Of a stretch of DNA of 64,000 nucleotides, positions 11,564-21,538 are shown in pieces. Made by a program: the position numbers and the translations under genes. Position 1 is the stretch's first letter. The number at the start of each line of letters is the position of its first letter. The notes under the pieces are model-generated. The model did no database searches, had not been told where the DNA came from, and worked only from the letters and a program-made list of their open reading frames with translations. This stretch comes from Orbilia blumenaviensis (taxonomy: Eukaryota > Ascomycota > Orbiliomycetes > Orbiliales > Orbiliaceae): the NCBI GenBank assembly GCA_036872755.1, contig JAVHNS010000003.1, positions 3,625,395 to 3,689,394 on the forward strand, given 5' to 3'.

Positions 11564-11741
11564 AAGGCCTGTAGGTTCGCGAACGTTCGGTACAATCATT
11601 AGGAGCTTTGGAGACCAACTGCTGGACGCTGCTCTCGAGAGTAAGAGTCTGAATGATGCGACTATGGCCATAGGGCTCTTGAAGGATGGTGCAGCTATGA
11701 TGATCAAGCTCTCGTTGGCTACAGTGTTCGGTGGTTCTTAA
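11564..11741 (+). pseudogene. possible coding fragment
   Basis: An open + frame ending at TAA (11739-11741) reads ...SFGDQLLDAALESKSLNDA and then ...MIKLSLATVFGGS. Composition and codon use look protein-like, unlike the neighbours, and the helical end loosely recalls C-termini of fungal proteins with an Ala/Ser-rich helix before a membrane segment. No start or upstream exon is evident. The minus-strand ORF at 11498-11707 is its shadow. Confidence 0.25.
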
Positions 11742-11823
11742 TCACATTTATCCTGAGAACATGTCTATGTTTGTTCTCAGACACAGTTCTGCTTGTAGTG
11801 GGTGTGATTTGGGGAAGAATTAG

Positions 11824-11940
11824 CTTGTCCTTAGCACTTGTCCGCTCATAGCTTCTTATTCTGAGCGGCTTGTCCTTAGCACTTGTCCGCTTATAGATTC
11901 TTATCCTGAGCGGCTTGTCCTGAGCAGTTTGTCCTATAGG
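11824..11940 (+). repeat. ~56-bp tandem repeat (2+ copies)
   Basis: Two units share CTTGTCCTTAGCACTTGTCC, then GCT(C/T)ATAG, TTCTTAT and CTGAGCGG; a third partial unit follows with CTTGTCCTGAGC. Confidence 0.55.
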
Positions 11941-12970
11941 CTGTCCCAGCGACGGAGATTATGGCTACTTTTGAAGGTTTGTGTTCCATCCTACGCAAAC
12001 ATCTGTTTATTCATTCACTTACACCTCCTTTGAGGCTAACTAGCTGAATGGCTGGTTTAATAGTTAGTTATGACTGCTGCAGCTAGGAGAAAGTAAAATA
12101 CATATGAAATCTGGCGCCCTCGCTTTTATCATTTAGGGTACGAGATAGACACGGTTTTGTTTATTCTTATATAAGATTGTCTTTTCTCGAATTTTACGGT
12201 AGAGTATTAGGTTGGTTTTATGGGCAAGACGCTATTTGTTTGTGAATGGATTGAGTTTGGGGAAAGTTTGGGCGGTTCTTGGGTAGGGTGCCGCTTGTCC
12301 CTCTACAACCTGTTCTCTAACTTGTGGTTTTTATCTATCATTACGTTTTTCAAAGTTTGAATATCTATTTGGTAGTATTATTAATAGATATGTACAGGGA
12401 AATTGGTGGGAGAAAAAAAAGGTCAGTGTAGTAAACACCTTAATACTTTAACACTTTAATATTTTAAGACTAATAGGCAGACTACGGGTTATTCGTTGCA
12501 AGAACCAGGCACTGGTTCCAACCTTCACCATATAAGCGAGTTGTGGTCTTGGCAAAAAAACCAGCACTGATTCCAGCACTGGTTCCGTTACTAGATTAGG
12601 CAAAATAAGCGAGCCCCGAATTTGCTAAATCACAAACCCTAATTAATTAATTAATTAATAATTAAATAAATATATTATAGAAAAAATTGAAAAAAATATA
12701 ATTAAATTAAATAAAAAATAATAAAAATTATAGAATAATAATAATAATAGTTTAATTAATAAACAAATAAAATAAATGCAGTTTTAATTTTGTATATACA
12801 AATCACATACAAAAAACGACTTTGAAAAACAAAAATTGAAAAAAAAAAAAAAATTAAAAAAAAATTGAAAAAAAAAAATTAAAAAAAAAATAATTAAAAA
12901 ATAATTAATAAATAATTAAAAATTAATTAAAAATTAAATAAAAATATTCAAAAAAATAATTAAAAAATTA

Positions 12971-12972
12971 AT

Positions 12973-13047
<75 letters not shown>
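12971..13047 (+). repeat. (AAT)n microsatellite
   Basis: An uninterrupted AAT repeat of about 25 units. The equivalent tract in X2 is the insertion site of the LTR retrotransposon. Confidence 0.85.
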
Positions 13048-13173
13048 GTGGTGCTGGTGGTGCTAATACTATTAATATATATTGTTTTTATATATTATAA
13101 TAATTAAAATAAAAAAATATAAGTGAATTTATTTTTGTTGTGGTTTTTTCGTTTATATTAACGTTTGCAGTAA

Positions 13174-13797
13174 ATTAAGCGAAAAAATCACAACACAATT
13201 ATTAAAAAAAACAAAAAATTAAAAAAATCTATTTTTAAAAGCATTTAAAATTATGAAAATTTAATTAAAAAAATTAAAAAAATAATAATTAAATTAAAAT
13301 AATAACTAATTTATTTTTAAAATTTTTTTTAAATTTTTTACATGTGTTTTAAAAGACTTTTGAAAATATAATTAATTTAATGTTAATCAACTTTAAAAAA
13401 TATCATGAATTTTTATATTTAATAAAAAAAAAGTTTTGTAAAAAATTAAATATAAAATATTTCAATTAATTTATTATAAAATATTATAAAATTTTGAAAG
13501 CAATTAAAAAATATAAATATAAATAAAATTAAATTTTTTCAAAATTTTTTTATTGATTATTTAATTTTATATTAATTAAAAACGAAAAATAAAAATTTAT
13601 ATGTAAATTTTAAAAATGTTAATATTTTATTTAATTTATTATAATTTTGTTTTAAATTTTGCAAATATAAAATCTTGATTATTTTTAAATTAATTATAAA
13701 TTTTTTTTTTTTTTTTTAATATTGTTTTTATTTTTAAATGCTATTTAATATTATTTTTAAATTATAATTTTGTTGTGGTTTTTTCGCTTAATTTTCC
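13174..13797. repeat. AT-rich segment bounded by inverted repeats
   Basis: TTAAGCGAAAAAATCACAAC at about 13176 is matched in inverted form by GTTGTGGTTTTTTCGCTTAA at about 13775, ~620 bp apart. A further copy of the motif in + orientation sits at ~13135, making a hairpin with the first. The equivalent place in X2 has the hairpin but not the 600-bp interior. It may be a degraded foldback or DNA element. Confidence 0.4.
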
Positions 13798-14017
13798 AAA
13801 AACAAAAATTGTCCCCACACTTGAAATAAAATAAAATAAAAATAATTAAATAATTAATAATTAAATAATTGAATTATTAAAAAAAATTAAAAAATAATAA
13901 TTAAAAAAAATAAAAATTAAAAAAAAATTAAAAAAAAAAATTAAAAAAATTAATTAAAAAATAATAGATTTAAATACTATTTTAATTTTTTATATAATAA
14001 TTTTATATAAAAAATGA

Positions 14018-15481
14018 CTTACAAATTATTCATTACAAAAACCAGACACTAATTTCAACCTTCACCATATAAACAAGTTATGATTTTGATAAAAAAATTA
14101 ACATTAATTCCAACACTAATTTTATTATTAAATTAAATAAAATAAACAAAAAATTTTCAAAATTATAAATAAAAATTTAAGCAAAATAAAATTAAACACT
14201 AATTTCATTATTTAAATAAAAAATCTGAAAAACTTTATAAAAAAAATAATTTTAATATTTAATTATTTAAATATTTCTAATAAAAATTATATTTTTAATA
14301 AAAATTATATTTTTAATTAAATAAAATATACCATATTATAATTTATATTTATAATAATAATTTTAATTTTTTAATTATTATTAATAATTAATAAATTTTT
14401 TTATATTTCACAATAAAAAATTTTATTTTATAAAAAATATTAATATATTTATATAATTATCAATATAATTAAATATTATTATTATAATTATAAATTAATA
14501 ATAAATTAAATAAATTAATAATAATTAAAAAAAATATTATAAAATATAAATTTTTTTAATATATTTAAATTATTTAAATTATTTAATTAAAAAATAATAT
14601 TTCTTTTTTAATTATAATTTAAAATTAATATTAAATATACTTATAAAAATAAAGAATATTAATATAAAAAATATAATTATAAATAAACTAAATCTTATTT
14701 ATATTATTTTTATAATAAAAAATAAATCACAAATTAATTTTATATTATTTAAAATTATTTTAATTTATATTAAGTTTAAATAATTTATATATAAAATACT
14801 TTTCTAATTTAATAATAAATTAATTAAATTATAATTATTAATTAAATAATTAATTTAAATAATTTAATAATTATTATTTTTAATTAATTTTTATAAAAAT
14901 AATTAAATATAATTATTAAATTACTTATTATTAATTATATTAAATATTAATAATTAATAATTTATAATTTTTTTATATAAAATACTAATTTTTGAAATAA
15001 TAAAACTAATTATTTTATATATACAATTAATTTAAATTAATTAAAAATAATTATTATTTTATAAATTCCTAACTTTAAATATAATCTTAATAAAAATAAA
15101 TTAATATTATCTCAATTTTATAATTTAAGTTATATATACATAAAAACAACCAAATAATCAACCACATACAATAAACTTATATAATAAAAATACTAAATTT
15201 TTAATAATTATATTTTTTGTTTATTAATTAATATTAAAATAAATATATTAAATTTAAAATTATTTTAATATATTTAAATTAAATTTATTAAAAAATATTT
15301 TAATATTTAAACTTAATTTTTATATTATATTTATTAAATTAAAAACAATTTTTTATTTAAAAATTATATTAAATTATTATTTATTTTAATTATTAATTAA
15401 ATTTTATAAATTAATAATCTAATCAAAAAATTAAATTATTAATTATATAAAAATAAATTTAATAATTTTGAATAATTTTTA
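14018..15481 (+). repeat. truncated subtelomeric element Y1
   Basis: Begins with a RIP-mutated head (ATTATTCATTACAAAAACCA) and follows the first ~1.45 kb of Y2 (25431-26885) base for base apart from transitions, then stops where X2 begins. It lacks the helicase and satellite parts. Confidence 0.65.
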
Positions 15482-15969
15482 TAGATTATTTATTACAAAA
15501 ATTAAATATTAATTTTAATTTTTATCATATAAACGAATTATAGTTTTGGTAAAAAAACCAATACTAATTCCAGTATTAATTCCATTACTAGATTAGGTAA
15601 AATAAGCGAGTTTTGAATTTACTAAATCACAAACCCTAATTAATTAATTAATTAATAATTAAATAAATATATTATAAAAAAAATTAAAAAAAATATAATT
15701 AAATTAAATAAAAAATAATAAAAATTATAAAATAATAATAATAATAATTTAATTAATAAACAAATAAAATAAATACAATTTTAATTTTATATATACAAAT
15801 CATATATAAAAAATGATTTTAAAAAACAAAAATTAAAAAAAAAAAAAAAAATTAAAAAAAAATTAAAAAAAAAAAATTAAAAAAAAATAATTAAAAAATA
15901 ATTAATAAATAATTAAAAATTAATTAAAAATTAAATAAAAATATTCAAAAAAATAATTAAAAAATTAAT

Positions 15970-16024
<55 letters not shown>
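15482..16024 (+). repeat. subtelomeric repeat unit X2, left part
   Basis: RIP-mutated copy of X1 beginning ATTATTTATTACAAAAATTA, with the retained stretch CTAGATTAGGTAAAATAAGC and CACAAACCCTAATTAATT. It is split in its (AAT)n tract by the LTR retrotransposon and resumes at 25215. Confidence 0.65.
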
Positions 16025-16026
<2 letters not shown>

Positions 16027-16582
16027 TTACACCTGTCCCGGGTATTTCCCAAATAGGAAATTCCTAAAACAGCCTAGCGTTCTTTGGCTAATCGTATTCT
16101 CAATCTAAAGTATTCAGATTATTCTCTCAAGGTAAGCTGGGTTGAATATAGAGATATCAAATAGTGTAACTCCTAGTAAGGGGATACTAGGTTCAATGGG
16201 TAAAGGTAGTAAACAGAGTGTATTGAGTATTGATAAGTTGACCGATGGAGTCTAAGAAAGAATCCTGAGACTGCCATCGTTCAAAGGTCCTTATATACAT
16301 GAGCGTCGTCCATACAAATGTGAATCGTCTATAGACTTGGGCGTTATGTGCCCCGGAGGGCGTTATGTGCACATAACGCGCCAAGCCACACATAACGCTT
16401 TCTGCATGGTTTGTTCTGGGAGTTGTGTTGTCGGCACAACACAGTCCAATCCGTCTCTTTTCTGGTATGGTTTTCTCCCGCCGGATATTTATAATAAAAA
16501 TCATCTCGGTGTGAGAAACAGCCTGCGAAAACGGACTCATGTTTGACACGCCAAGACATACCTAGTATGGCTGGCCGTGACA
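16025..16582 (-). repeat. 3' LTR of the chromovirus
   Basis: 558 bp, TG...CA ends, identical by eye to 24657-25214. It contains the TATA box (16291-16298, minus), four copies of GCGTTATGTG in a palindromic cluster (16341-16398) and the putative R start. Small ORFs inside it occur twice because the LTR does; they are not genes. Confidence 0.95.
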
Positions 16583-16598
16583 CTATCTCCTCCTTCAA
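16583..16598 (-). promoter_or_regulatory. polypurine tract
   Basis: On the element's coding strand GAAGGAGGAGATAG directly abuts the 3' LTR, as expected for the plus-strand DNA primer. Confidence 0.75.
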
Positions 16599-16757
16599 GG
16601 GAAACTCCCAAAAGGGAAATTCCCATGCGGGATCTTCTCGCACATAGGAGATGCAACAAAACTGGGTAAAGGGCCTTTGTACAAAATTCGTCTACAAAAT
16701 TCTACCGTACGGGAAAACCGTCTGGGAGAAATTTGTGTACAAGAATTCTCGTGTCCG

Positions 16758-16772
16758 AAGGCTTAGCCTTCA
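16758..16772 (+). other. small perfect hairpin upstream of the antisense gene
   Basis: GAAGGCT-T-AGCCTTC can fold into a 7-bp stem. It lies ~135 bases before the antisense ATG. Role unknown. Confidence 0.3.
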
Positions 16773-16907
16773 TGATCACGTTACATGATTATGTAATCAA
16801 AATCAAACATAAATAACTGCAATTCGCACCATAACTAAATTTCAAAACTTAAACCACAAAATATTCTTTCATACATACAAAATAATATCAAATCTTTCAT
16901 TCTGATC

Positions 16908-17606
16908 ATGCAACGGAGCGCCATTCAAAAACCTAAAAAAAGATCAGAGAATCGCGTCCAAGCAAAACGAAGAAGGGCCATCTTTCTTGAGCGGTTCAAG
17001 TCAGAAGGTTTAGAGGCTGCAGTTCCGTGTTCACACTGCGTCGCGAACGGTCATATTTGCGTCATGTTGGAAAAGAGCATCAAGTGCGAAGTCTGTCATA
17101 GACAGGGCAGAGTAGGAAAATGCAATGCAATTCCTTGTAAGTGATTTTTGTTTTTCTCCGCTTTGTGGGGTGTTTCTAATCCAAAATCTTTAGTGGATCG
17201 TATTGCGGAAATTCGAGACAAGAAGTTCAAAGAATTGGAAGAAACTTCTGCTCGGTATGAAATAGCACATCAAAAAGTCATCGAAGGTCAGACAAAGCTC
17301 ACAGAGCTTCTGGCTGAGTTCAACACTGTTGCGGCTGAATTAAAACGTCAATCCACTGAGGCTTCAGTAATCGCGCGGAAGTATCGAGAATCTCTTCTTC
17401 ATGAAGAACAGAGAGTCATAGAAAATGATATGATATTCGGAGATGATCCGATCGTTGAAGAAGGGGCTGGTGAAGGTTCGTCAGCGCCTGATGAGGTGCT
17501 TGACTTCTTCTGCGACATCCCAGCGGATGCGGTGGATTTTTCTGCTGGGTGGGATGAGAGTTATCTCGCGTTTTCCATGGAGGATTTCCTTCAGAGTACT
17601 ATCTGA
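16908..17606 (+). CDS. antisense spliced gene in the retrotransposon: Zn2Cys6-like, coiled-coil protein
   Basis: Two exons, 16908-17136 and 17194-17606, encode 213 residues. The 57-nt intron has GTAAGT, a TTCTAAT branch site and TAG, and splicing joins two open frames that each stop or start arbitrarily without it. Residues 8-23 are strongly basic (PKKR, AKRRR), like a nuclear localisation signal. Residues 41-72 have the spacing C-x2-C-x6-C-x8-C-x2-C-x8-C of a fungal binuclear zinc cluster, though the usual basic residues between the first cysteines are absent. Residues ~77-135 are a likely coiled coil, and the C-terminal third is acidic with aromatic residues, like an activation domain. It lies between pol and the 3' LTR on the opposite strand, convergent with pol. 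Inference: a nuclear DNA-binding regulator or accessory protein carried by the element. Confidence 0.65.
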
Positions 17607-17661
17607 AACTTTGGCTGGTTTCCTGTCATGTATTCGTAACTTCTCATTTTCAAATCAAATC

Positions 17662-17886
17662 ATGCCTTGTTATCTTGCTATGATTCGCGCTGAGTCGTTG
17701 ACTCCAATAATTCGTGGTATCGCTCTATCGATACAGCTTCTGCGCAGTCGCTCGTTAGCGCGGCCAGAGTACAGGGTTCTGCTGGTTGAGGAAATAAGGT
17801 ATCTGGAGAGGGTCGAAGAGTGGTTGGACGATCAACACCGTAGGTGTCTGTTCAGACCGTGTGTCTGTGGAGGTGGATGTTTGTAA
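17662..17886 (+). CDS. possible second antisense ORF (74 codons)
   Basis: An ATG-started frame reads MPCYLAMIRAESLTPIIRGI... and ends ...RPCVCGGGCL before a stop at 17886, just short of the pol stop on the other strand. Composition is protein-like (an amphipathic Arg/Leu/Glu helix, then a Cys-rich end). It could be a separate small gene or a missed 3' exon of the upstream antisense gene, but I found no clear splice pair linking them. Confidence 0.3.
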   Translation: MPCYLAMIRAESLTPIIRGIALSIQLLRSRSLARPEYRVLLVEEIRYLERVEEWLDDQHRRCLFRPCVCGGGCL

Positions 17887-17960
17887 AGAAAATTCGTAAG
17901 TGTAGGAACTGGTTGGGTAGAGAGGCCATATCCTTGTAGGTCGAAAATCTACAAAGTATG

Positions 17961-20900
17961 CTAATCTCTATTTTTCTTAGGTCTTCCTCGTCCTCGTTTA
18001 GGTGCAGGGGCATCAGGTTGATGGGGTGGGTCCCTGTTCCTAAGGTAATCCTGTATAGTTTGTGGCGAAATATTTTCTTCTGGTTGCCAAGAATCGTCTT
18101 CTGGTCCGTAGGGAGCAGCCCAACGAATAAGGTATTCGTTGTCGCCGTTAGGTCCGTCAAGGATTCTTTCAACTTCGTATTCCGCGTAGTCGTCGTATTC
18201 GATTTCAATCTCGTTCGGGTCTTCTCTGAGTCCTGGAGGGGCTCTTTCTAAGACTGAGACATGAAATGTCTTGTGTATCCGTGTTGGTCCAGGTATGTCA
18301 AGTTCAAAATGGTGCTTTCCAAGTTTCTTCTTGATTACGTATGGGCCAAATTTCTGAAAATCAAGTTTTTTATTAGGTCGCTTGGTTTTCAAGTTTCGTG
18401 CAAGCAGATATGCTTTATCTCCTTCTTTAAAATCTGGGGCTTCCTCCCGTCGTTTGTCGTAGTAATGGCTCATTCTTTCTTGTGAGAACTGAAGGTCTTT
18501 TACGAGAATATTATGAGCATTCTTCATTGATTTCATATGTTCTTCAGCTTCGGGGACAACTTCTTTCGGCGTGAGAGGGGGAAGAATAGCCTTAGGCGTC
18601 CATCCTCTCAGTACTTCGTACGGGGTGTACTTAGTAGTTGAATGTTGAGAAGTGTTGTAGGTGAATTCTGCCATGGGTAGAAGGGGTATCCAATTATTTT
18701 GAGCGTAGTTGAGGAAGTTTCGAAGGTAGATTTCAAGGGTTTGGATGAGTCTCTCGGAGGCTCCGTCCGTTTGAGCGTGACCTTTGGTTGCAATGTTCAA
18801 TTTAGTACCAGTTTGGTTCATAATTGACTGCCAATATTTGCTCGTAAAAAGAGGGTCGCGATCAGAAATGTGTTTTCGTTGGATTCCATATTTAGAGAAA
18901 ACATGGTTGTGGTAGACTTGTTGTAATTCTTTGGCTCCCCATTGGCTATCCCATGGGACAAAAATAGCAACTTTTGTCAACTTGTCCGTGATAACCAATA
19001 TTTCGTCGTACAGCTTGTTGGTGAGGGGGTCTCGTGCTGGAGGCATTCCTTGTACAAAGTCGTAAGTAATAACTTCGAAGGGTGCACTTGGTACGTCGTG
19101 TGGTTGAAGGGTTCCGTAAGGTTTGTGTCGGTTAGGCTTGTTTCTGCAGCAAAGATCGCAAGTTTTGATGTATTCTTCGATCTGCTTTCTCATCTGAGGC
19201 CAGAAATAAGTCTTTGTGATAAGTTCCTGAGTACGGTCAATTCCAAGATGACCATGAGCTGGGTGATCGTGGTGTAAAGAGATGATTTCTTCTTGAAGTT
19301 TCTTAGTTGGGATGTAGAACGAGTCTCGAAACATAATAATTCCGTCGACTAATTCAAAGTGAGGGGGTGTATCTTCTTTCTTCAAGATCCGTTGTGCAAC
19401 AGGGTCTTGTTCATAGGCTTTGAGGACTTTCTGTCGAAGATCATCTTCGATATTGTGTTCTGTCAGATTCAGGGATTTATTGATGAGAATCTGGTCCTTA
19501 GTATCGCCATATTTGAGAATTGCTCCTTTGTCAGGTTCAACGCCTTTGACAAGGTCTGGTCTCCTGCTTATCGCATCTGCGAGAGCATTCTCTTTTCCTT
19601 TAAAGTGTATTATCTTCATGCTATATTCGCTGAGGAGTTCCCACCATCGAACTTGCCGTCTGCTAAGTTCCTTCGTGGTTAGGAAGTAAGTGAGGTTCTT
19701 GTGATCGGATAGAACTGTGAAAGGTTCTTTGCTTTGGAGGTAAACGCGCCATTTTCGACATGCTTCTACAATAGCCATCAATTCCTTGTCATGAATAGCG
19801 TATCGCAGTTGCGTAGCATCGAATTTGTGAGAGATGTAGGCAATGGGGTACCATTGTTTGTCCTTATGGAGTTGGAGTAAGCAGGCTCCTAGCGCTGCTG
19901 TAGAGGCGTCGGTTTCAATCTTGATAGGTAATTTCGGATCGTAAAGTTTGAGAATGGGGGCGGAGGTAAATGATTTTTTCAGAGTTTCAAAGGCTTGAAC
20001 TCTTTCGGGCGTCATTTCAAACTTCAGTTGTTTCTTGGTGAGTTCGGAAAGCGCTGCTGACATGAAGCTGTATTTCCGAATAAATCGTCGATAATAATTG
20101 CAAAGTCCAAGAAATGACTGCACTTCTTTGACATTCTCAGGGAGAGGCCAATCTTGAATGGCTTGAACCTTCTTTGGGTCCATCTTAATTCCATTCGAGG
20201 TGACTATGGCTCCTAAGAATTCGCATTCAGTAACAGCAAATTCTGACTTGTCTAGCGCCACACGTAGGTCGTAGTCCCGGAGGGATTTCAACACTGCGTT
20301 GACGTTTTCCTTGTGTTTTCCCAGCGTCTTGCTGAAAATCAAAATGTCATCTAGGTAGACAACACAAATGACATCTATGTGCTCTCGAAGCACATGGTTC
20401 ATAAAAGCTTGGAAAGAAGCTGGTGCATTGGTTAGCCCAAATGGCATAACCAAGTATTCAAATAGACCGTAGCGGCATCGAAAAGCCGTTTTCCATTCTT
20501 CTCCTGGATTTATCCTGATATTGTAGTAGGCATTGATAATATCCAATTTGGTGAAGTAATTTGCTCCTGTTAAGCGATCGAAAGACTCGCTTATCAGTGG
20601 TAGGGGTCCAGTGTCTTTGATCGTAATGTCGTTCAAGCTTCTGTAATCGATACATATTCGCAGTTTTCCATTAGGTTTTGGTACGAATAGTATAGGGTGT
20701 CCTGCGGGTGAGTTAGAAGGTCGTATGAATCCATTGCGAAGGTTTTCGTCAATGTATTCGCGTAGAGCCGCAGTTTCTTCTTCTGTACATGCGTATATAG
20801 GTAGAGATTTTGGTTGGGTTCCTTCCTTTAGAGGGATATGATGTGTGAATTGATTGATTTTCGGTAGGGGGTCCCTTTCGTCTGGGGGCTGAAAGACCAA

Positions 20901-21521
20901 TTTATTATCTTCGAGAATCCAATCTGGAATCTCCTTCTTTTCTTTGTTAATTTCTCGTATTTTGAGAAAAACATGTCTTATGGAATGAGGTTTGTTTCGG
21001 AGACGGTTGTTAACTTCTTTTTGTGACATATGTTGGGTGAGTCGGTGATGAGCTTCTTTTGGGGGTCGATTGTCCGGTCGGATCTTGGAATAGATCTTTC
21101 TACAATCGCATCTCGAGAATTCAAGGTGTCGAGTTTTCCAGTTAATACTTGGGTTATGTTCTTCCAACCAAGGGAATCCGAGAACCAATTCGTGGGGGGT
21201 CTCTAGGATATCCATCGTGATTGTTTCCAAGTGTCCATTTATAAGAAGTGTGAAAGTGGTTTCGTGAGTGATTGTTCCAAGAGGGCTATTATCGAAGGCG
21301 GTAACATGTGTTTTCTGAAGTTTCTGAATGTAAGGTAGTTTAAGTTGTTTGACAACTTCGGGGTGAATGAATGAATCTTCTGCTCCACAGTCTAATAAAG
21401 ACGTGCTGGAGTTTCCGTTAATGTTGACTGGTAGAAAGAAATGATTTTTGGTTGACTGTAAGGAAAGTTGTTTGGATGGTCCATTTTTAACGATGCGTAA
21501 CTTGGACCCTTCAGGCGGCAT
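17961..21521 (-). CDS. pol: Pol polyprotein (PR-RT-RNaseH-IN-chromodomain-AT-hook)
   Basis: The frame reads 1186 residues from ATG 21521, but is open back into the frameshift site, so the natural product is a Gag-Pol fusion. Retropepsin: LLDCGAEDSF at 42-51, with D44-C-G instead of the usual D-S/T-G. Reverse transcriptase: YLDD at 389-392 and ICIDYRSLND upstream. RNase H: ETDAS with Asp538, plus HDKELMAIVEA. Integrase: an HHCC zinc domain (HPAHGHLGI...CDLCCR), then catalytic Asp821, Asp887 and Glu923 with exactly 35 residues between the last two (DD35E). A chromodomain follows at ~1115-1163 (VERIL...YLIRW...DSWQPEENI). The end, KRGRGRPKK at ~1175-1183, is an AT-hook-like motif. Length and order are typical of fungal chromoviruses. 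No internal stops or frameshifts are seen. Confidence 0.95.
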   Translation of the reverse strand: MPPEGSKLRIVKNGPSKQLSLQSTKNHFFLPVNINGNSSTSLLDCGAEDSFIHPEVVKQLKLPYIQKLQKTHVTAFDNSPLGTITHETTFTLLINGHLETITMDILETPHELVLGFPWLEEHNPSINWKTRHLEFSRCDCRKIYSKIRPDNRPPKEAHHRLTQHMSQKEVNNRLRNKPHSIRHVFLKIREINKEKKEIPDWILEDNKLVFQPPDERDPLPKINQFTHHIPLKEGTQPKSLPIYACTEEETAALREYIDENLRNGFIRPSNSPAGHPILFVPKPNGKLRICIDYRSLNDITIKDTGPLPLISESFDRLTGANYFTKLDIINAYYNIRINPGEEWKTAFRCRYGLFEYLVMPFGLTNAPASFQAFMNHVLREHIDVICVVYLDDILIFSKTLGKHKENVNAVLKSLRDYDLRVALDKSEFAVTECEFLGAIVTSNGIKMDPKKVQAIQDWPLPENVKEVQSFLGLCNYYRRFIRKYSFMSAALSELTKKQLKFEMTPERVQAFETLKKSFTSAPILKLYDPKLPIKIETDASTAALGACLLQLHKDKQWYPIAYISHKFDATQLRYAIHDKELMAIVEACRKWRVYLQSKEPFTVLSDHKNLTYFLTTKELSRRQVRWWELLSEYSMKIIHFKGKENALADAISRRPDLVKGVEPDKGAILKYGDTKDQILINKSLNLTEHNIEDDLRQKVLKAYEQDPVAQRILKKEDTPPHFELVDGIIMFRDSFYIPTKKLQEEIISLHHDHPAHGHLGIDRTQELITKTYFWPQMRKQIEEYIKTCDLCCRNKPNRHKPYGTLQPHDVPSAPFEVITYDFVQGMPPARDPLTNKLYDEILVITDKLTKVAIFVPWDSQWGAKELQQVYHNHVFSKYGIQRKHISDRDPLFTSKYWQSIMNQTGTKLNIATKGHAQTDGASERLIQTLEIYLRNFLNYAQNNWIPLLPMAEFTYNTSQHSTTKYTPYEVLRGWTPKAILPPLTPKEVVPEAEEHMKSMKNAHNILVKDLQFSQERMSHYYDKRREEAPDFKEGDKAYLLARNLKTKRPNKKLDFQKFGPYVIKKKLGKHHFELDIPGPTRIHKTFHVSVLERAPPGLREDPNEIEIEYDDYAEYEVERILDGPNGDNEYLIRWAAPYGPEDDSWQPEENISPQTIQDYLRNRDPPHQPDAPAPKRGRGRPKKNRD

Positions 21522-21533
21522 CGAGTCCTGAAG
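21491..21533 (-). promoter_or_regulatory. H-type pseudoknot stimulating -1 frameshifting
   Basis: On the coding strand, CTTCAGG (21533-21527) pairs perfectly with CCTGAAG (21515-21509), forming a 7-bp stem 1. In the 11-nt loop, CGATGC (21523-21518) pairs perfectly with GCATCG (21496-21491) downstream, forming a 6-bp stem 2. Loop 1 is 3 nt and the loop crossing stem 1 is 12 nt. The structure starts 8 nt after the slippery heptamer, the classical spacing. Confidence 0.85.
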
Positions 21534-21538
21534 TTTTC

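Larger units (their letters stand above)
9536..12480. other. moderately AT-rich, gene-poor region with small tandem repeats
   Basis: Base composition is nearer normal than the flanks but no intact gene is visible. Recurrent GCTTGTCC words occur around 9990-10090, 11826-11940 and 12294. The only hint of coding is the fragment at 11564-11741. A GTAG-rich simple repeat lies at about 11488-11550. Confidence 0.5.
12484..14017 (+). repeat. subtelomeric repeat unit X1
   Basis: Starts with the head module (GGGTTATTCGTTGCAAGAAC, then CATATAAGCGAGTTGTGG and CCAGCACTG). It continues with CACAAACCCTAATTAATT, A/T blocks and an (AAT)n tract (~12971-13047). From ~12640 on it matches X2 (15482-16024 plus 25215-25430) with C:G to T:A differences. 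Its head is the least mutated of the array. It has no coding capacity. Confidence 0.65.

Noticed and set aside
16193..16549. ORFs of 118 and 69 codons (and the same at 24825-25181)
   Set aside because: They lie wholly within the LTRs, occur twice for that reason, run over TATA and palindrome elements, and have no domain signal.
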